Shown here: one piece after another, positions 32,992-35,344 of the stretch | Layout: each line of letters begins with the position of its first letter | How positions within the stretch are numbered: position 1 is the stretch's first letter | Source of the DNA: Alphaproteobacteria bacterium | Lineage (GTDB): Bacteria > Pseudomonadota > Alphaproteobacteria > Thalassobaculales > Thalassobaculaceae | Assembly: GCA_024742605.1 (NCBI GenBank) | Contig: JANSYC010000039.1 | Location: 1 to 35,344 of the forward strand | DNA: 35,344 bases | Reading direction: 5' to 3' | Notes under the pieces: generated by a model | The model's input: only the letters and a program-made list of their open reading frames with translations | Told to the model about the DNA's origin: nothing | The model's database searches: none | Made by a program: the position numbers and the translations under genes

Positions 32992-33849
32992 ATGCCGACG
33001 GTCACCCAGGATATCCCACAGGTTCTGCGCCGCACCGACCCGGACGGCACACCGGCGCCGCTGGTCTTCGACAGCCCGCACACCGGCATGGCGTTCCCGG
33101 ACGACTTCGACCCCGTCATCCCCATGGAAATGTGTGAACGCGTCTCCGACTGGTTCATTGAGGATCTGTTCGGCGAAGCACCTGCTCATGGGGCCGTGTT
33201 CCTGGAAGCCCTGTTCCGCCGCGCCTATCTGGATCCGAACCGGGATCCGGCCGATCTGGATGTCACGATGATCGAGGGCGGCTGGCCCGACCCGGTGGAA
33301 GCGACCGAGAAGACCGCCCGTGGGGCGTCCCTGATCTGGCGGGTGATCGACGGGGAAACGCCAATCTACGGGCGCAAGCTGACGGTCGGCGAGGTGCGCT
33401 CACGGATCGAGACCTATTGGCGCCCCTATCACGCCGAACTGAAGGCCGCCCTCGACGAGGTGCACGCGCTGCACGACCGGGTGTTCCACGTGAACTGTCA
33501 TTCGATGCCGGAATGGGGCGATGCACGCTGGGGCGATCAGGGCACCCGGCGCTCGGATTTCATCGTTGGCACCCGCGACGGCACCACCGCCTCCGACGCG
33601 TTCACGGAGGTGGTGGTCGAGAGCCTGCGGGCATCGGGATACTCGGTGACCGTCAATGACCGCTTCAAGGGGGTCGAACTGATCCGCCGCTATGCCGACC
33701 CCGCCAACCGGCGGGAGAGCCTGCAGATCGAGGTCAACCGCGGGATCTACATGGACGAGGCAGCGATCACCCGCAGCGAGCGCTACGGCGCGACCAAGGC
33801 CGCCATCACCCGGATGATTCAGGCGCTGCGCGATTACGCAGTCGGCTGA
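32992..33849 (+). CDS. N-formylglutamate amidohydrolase
   Basis: 285 residues, FGase family (PF05013). Family marks are LVFDSPHTGMAFPDDF at residues 24-39, VSDWFIEDLF, RAYLDPNRDPADLD, the zinc/substrate segment VFHVNCHSMPEWG and LQIEVNRGIYMDE near the C-terminus. It hydrolyses N-formylglutamate to formate and glutamate in one version of histidine degradation. No hut genes are in the window, so another formyl or acyl amino acid is possible. The start has a weak ribosome site. It converges on the Rid gene 23 bases away. Confidence 0.92.
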   Translation: MPTVTQDIPQVLRRTDPDGTPAPLVFDSPHTGMAFPDDFDPVIPMEMCERVSDWFIEDLFGEAPAHGAVFLEALFRRAYLDPNRDPADLDVTMIEGGWPDPVEATEKTARGASLIWRVIDGETPIYGRKLTVGEVRSRIETYWRPYHAELKAALDEVHALHDRVFHVNCHSMPEWGDARWGDQGTRRSDFIVGTRDGTTASDAFTEVVVESLRASGYSVTVNDRFKGVELIRRYADPANRRESLQIEVNRGIYMDEAAITRSERYGATKAAITRMIQALRDYAVG

Positions 33850-33872
33850 TCCGGCCCTTGTCTTTCTTCGCT

Positions 33873-34286
33873 CTAGCGGCTGTCATCGTGCTGGCTGATC
33901 CCGCCGGCGTGCAGCTTGGCGGTGACCTCCACCTCGACCCGCATGCGCGCTTCCGCCAGTTCGGCGAGAATGGTGGTGTTGGCAGGTCGGGCCGCCTCGC
34001 AGTGCTTCTTGATGATCGGCTTGATCCGGTCGAACTCGTCCCGCGTGGCGACGAAGATCCGCACCCGGATCATATGCGATAGATCCGATCCCGCCTCCGC
34101 CAGCGCCAGTTGGATGTTCCGAAAGCAGTTCTCCGCCTGTGCCTCGACGTCCTCGGGGATCTCCTTGGTGTCGGGGTCGAAGCCGACCGTGCCCGAGACG
34201 AACACATAGGGCGGATCGATCACCGCCCGGGAGTACCCCGCCATGTCCTCGAACACCGAGCCGGAGAAGATGCGTTTACCGATCAT
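33873..34286 (-). CDS. Rid-family protein (YjgF/UK114) lacking the RidA arginine
   Basis: 137 residues with the Rid fold: VFVSGTVGFDPDT, then ENCFRNIQLALAEAG, VRIFVATRDEFD and the C-terminal block PANTTILAELAEARMRVEVE. Aligned without gaps to E. coli RidA (PARSCVEVARL...EIE), the imine-deaminase arginine Arg105 falls on Asn103. Rid subgroups without this Arg do not show the RidA enamine/imine deaminase activity, so the job here is unknown. Its ATG overlaps the stop of tag by 4 bases. It is last in the operon isovaleryl-CoA dehydrogenase, tag, rid. Confidence 0.9.
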   Translation of the reverse strand: MIGKRIFSGSVFEDMAGYSRAVIDPPYVFVSGTVGFDPDTKEIPEDVEAQAENCFRNIQLALAEAGSDLSHMIRVRIFVATRDEFDRIKPIIKKHCEAARPANTTILAELAEARMRVEVEVTAKLHAGGISQHDDSR

Positions 34287-34909
34287 ACCTGAGCCATTCC
34301 TTTCTTGAGCGCAGGAGGCGCGAATGCCGCCCGCTCCGCTTCGCAGATTTCGCGTGCCACACAGCCCTCCACATGGTCATTCACCATGCCTTCCGACTGC
34401 ATGAAGGCGTAGATGGTGGTGGGGCCGACAAAGCTCCACCCGCGCTTCTTCAGCGCCTTTGACAGCGCCACCGACGACGGTGTCTGGGTGATGGCGCGCA
34501 GGCTTTCCCAGTCGTAGCGCGCCGGACGTTCCTTCGGTTTCGGCGCGTAGCTCCACAGAAACGCCGCCAGTGATCCAGCCTCTTCGATCAGGTCAAGCGC
34601 CCGGTTGGCATTGTTGATGGTGCTGACGATCTTGCCCCGATGCCGGACGATGCCCGCATCGCCGAGCAGCCGCTCGATATCCTCGGCGCCGAACCTGGCG
34701 ACCTGGTGGAAGTCGAACCCGGCGAAGGCCGCCCGGAAATTCTCCCGTTTGCGCAGGATGGTCAGCCAGGACAGGCCGGACTGAAACCCCTCCAGACAGA
34801 TCTTCTCGAACAGGTGGACATCGTCCCCGCTCGGCCACCCCCATTCTTCATCGTGGTAGGCGACATAGAGCGGATCCTCTCCGCACCAGGAACAGCGATC
34901 ACCCGCCAT
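34283..34909 (-). CDS. tag: DNA-3-methyladenine glycosylase I
   Basis: 208 residues. It removes 3-methyladenine from alkylated DNA, the first step of base excision repair. The zinc snap of the Tag family is intact: Cys6 near the start, His19 in AYHDEEWG, and His/Cys in DHVEGC near the C-terminus. Other conserved stretches are FEKICLEGFQSGLSWLTILRKRENF, DAGIVRHRGKI and ALKKRGWSFVGPTTIYAFMQ. ATG 34909 overlaps the acyl-CoA dehydrogenase stop as TGATG; a GTG three bases earlier is possible but less likely. A repair gene inside a catabolic operon is odd but tightly coupled here. Confidence 0.96.
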   Translation of the reverse strand: MAGDRCSWCGEDPLYVAYHDEEWGWPSGDDVHLFEKICLEGFQSGLSWLTILRKRENFRAAFAGFDFHQVARFGAEDIERLLGDAGIVRHRGKIVSTINNANRALDLIEEAGSLAAFLWSYAPKPKERPARYDWESLRAITQTPSSVALSKALKKRGWSFVGPTTIYAFMQSEGMVNDHVEGCVAREICEAERAAFAPPALKKGMAQV

Positions 34910-35344
34910 CACATCGTCTCGTTGAACAGTTCGCGCCCGATCAGCATCCGACGGACCTCTGAGGTGCCGGCACCGATCTCATAGAGCTTGGCGTCACGCA
35001 GAAGCCGGCCGGTCGGGTAGTCGTTGGTGTAGCCGTTGCCGCCCAGGCACTGGATCGCCTCCAGGCACATCCAGGTGGCCTTCTCGGCGGCGTAGAGGAT
35101 GGCCCCGGCAGCGTCCTTGCGGGTCACCTCGCCCCGGTCGCAGGCCTTGGCGACGGTGTACACATAGGACTTGGTCGCGTTCATGATGACGTACATATCG
35201 GCCAGCTTGCCCTGCATCAGCTGGAAGGTGCCGATCGGCTTGCCGAACTGTTCGCGCTCATGGACATAGGGAATCACCACATCCATGCAGGCCTGCATGA
35301 TGCCGGTCGGCCCTGCGGCCAGCACGGCGCGCTCATAATCCAGC
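34909..35344 (-). CDS. ivd: Isovaleryl-CoA dehydrogenase, C-terminal part (cut by window edge)
   Basis: About 144 C-terminal residues are visible; the gene continues past 35344. Acyl-CoA dehydrogenase marks are [23 protein letters not shown] and [20 protein letters not shown]. Two features single out isovaleryl-CoA dehydrogenase. LDYERAVLA carries the Glu used as catalytic base on helix G, and [12 protein letters not shown] has Gly where medium-chain enzymes have their catalytic Glu. The enzyme oxidises isovaleryl-CoA in leucine breakdown using FAD. It overlaps tag by one base. The carboxylase genes usual for this pathway would be expected outside the window. Confidence 0.9.
   Translation of the reverse strand, partial: LDYERAVLAAGPTGIMQACMDVVIPYVHEREQFGKPIGTFQLMQGKLADMYVIMNATKSYVYTVAKACDRGEVTRKDAAGAILYAAEKATWMCLEAIQCLGGNGYTNDYPTGRLLRDAKLYEIGAGTSEVRRMLIGRELFNETM

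Noticed and set aside
1-35344. CRISPR arrays, tRNA or rRNA genes, transposases, integrases, riboswitches
   Set aside because: No spaced direct repeats, cloverleaf-like sequences or recombinase motifs were seen on reading both strands.

Overview
The window is GC-rich, densely coding DNA with short gaps and many ATGA or TGATG gene overlaps. The gene content points to an alphaproteobacterial chromosome. Support comes from the fabI-aroC order, AtuA-family (DUF1446) proteins, a PhoX phosphatase, a general porin, N-formylglutamate amidohydrolase and isovaleryl-CoA dehydrogenase. A free-living, probably aquatic Rhodospirillales-like organism is my best guess, but that is inference. I see no tRNA, rRNA, CRISPR array, transposase or integrase.

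Layout. 1-7453 (+): tail of an upstream gene, a strong palindrome, then fabI (fatty acid synthesis), aroC (shikimate pathway), sppA-type peptidase, a small secreted FliL-like protein, a gamma-glutamyltransferase and a Gfo/Idh/MocA oxidoreductase. 7458-11655 (-): a coupled operon cyclase / ADP-forming acyl-CoA synthetase / nitronate monooxygenase, which looks like an undescribed catabolic route. 11771-12367 (-): a CBS-less KpsF/GutQ isomerase, divergent from an AtuA / AtuA-related pair (12500-14223, +).

14236-17909 (-): a two-gene signalling operon, a GAF-GGDEF diguanylate cyclase whose stop overlaps the start of a membrane histidine kinase. One PAS domain of that kinase is a LOV (blue-light flavin) domain with its photoactive cysteine. 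18240-19820 is an AT-richer stretch of small genes of unknown function. 19807-21383 (-) is a three-gene ParA / ribbon-helix-helix / unknown operon resembling a plasmid ParF-ParG partition module. Upstream of it, two copies of one palindrome lie 30 bp centre to centre, one exactly filling the spacer of the divergent TPR-gene promoter.

22253-35344 is metabolic: a nuclease-fold protein with a lost catalytic Arg, an aldo/keto reductase coupled to an isocitrate/isopropylmalate-type dehydrogenase, a Tat-exported PhoX with a candidate Pho box, a porin, a flavin monooxygenase / MFS exporter / alpha-beta hydrolase operon, an M14-like DUF2817 peptidase, N-formylglutamate amidohydrolase, and the tightly overlapping operon isovaleryl-CoA dehydrogenase (cut by the window edge) / 3-methyladenine glycosylase I / Rid-family protein lacking the RidA arginine.

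The candidates most worth attention are the LOV kinase-diguanylate cyclase pair, the ParA-RHH module with its palindromes, and the cyclase-acyl-CoA synthetase-nitronate monooxygenase operon.
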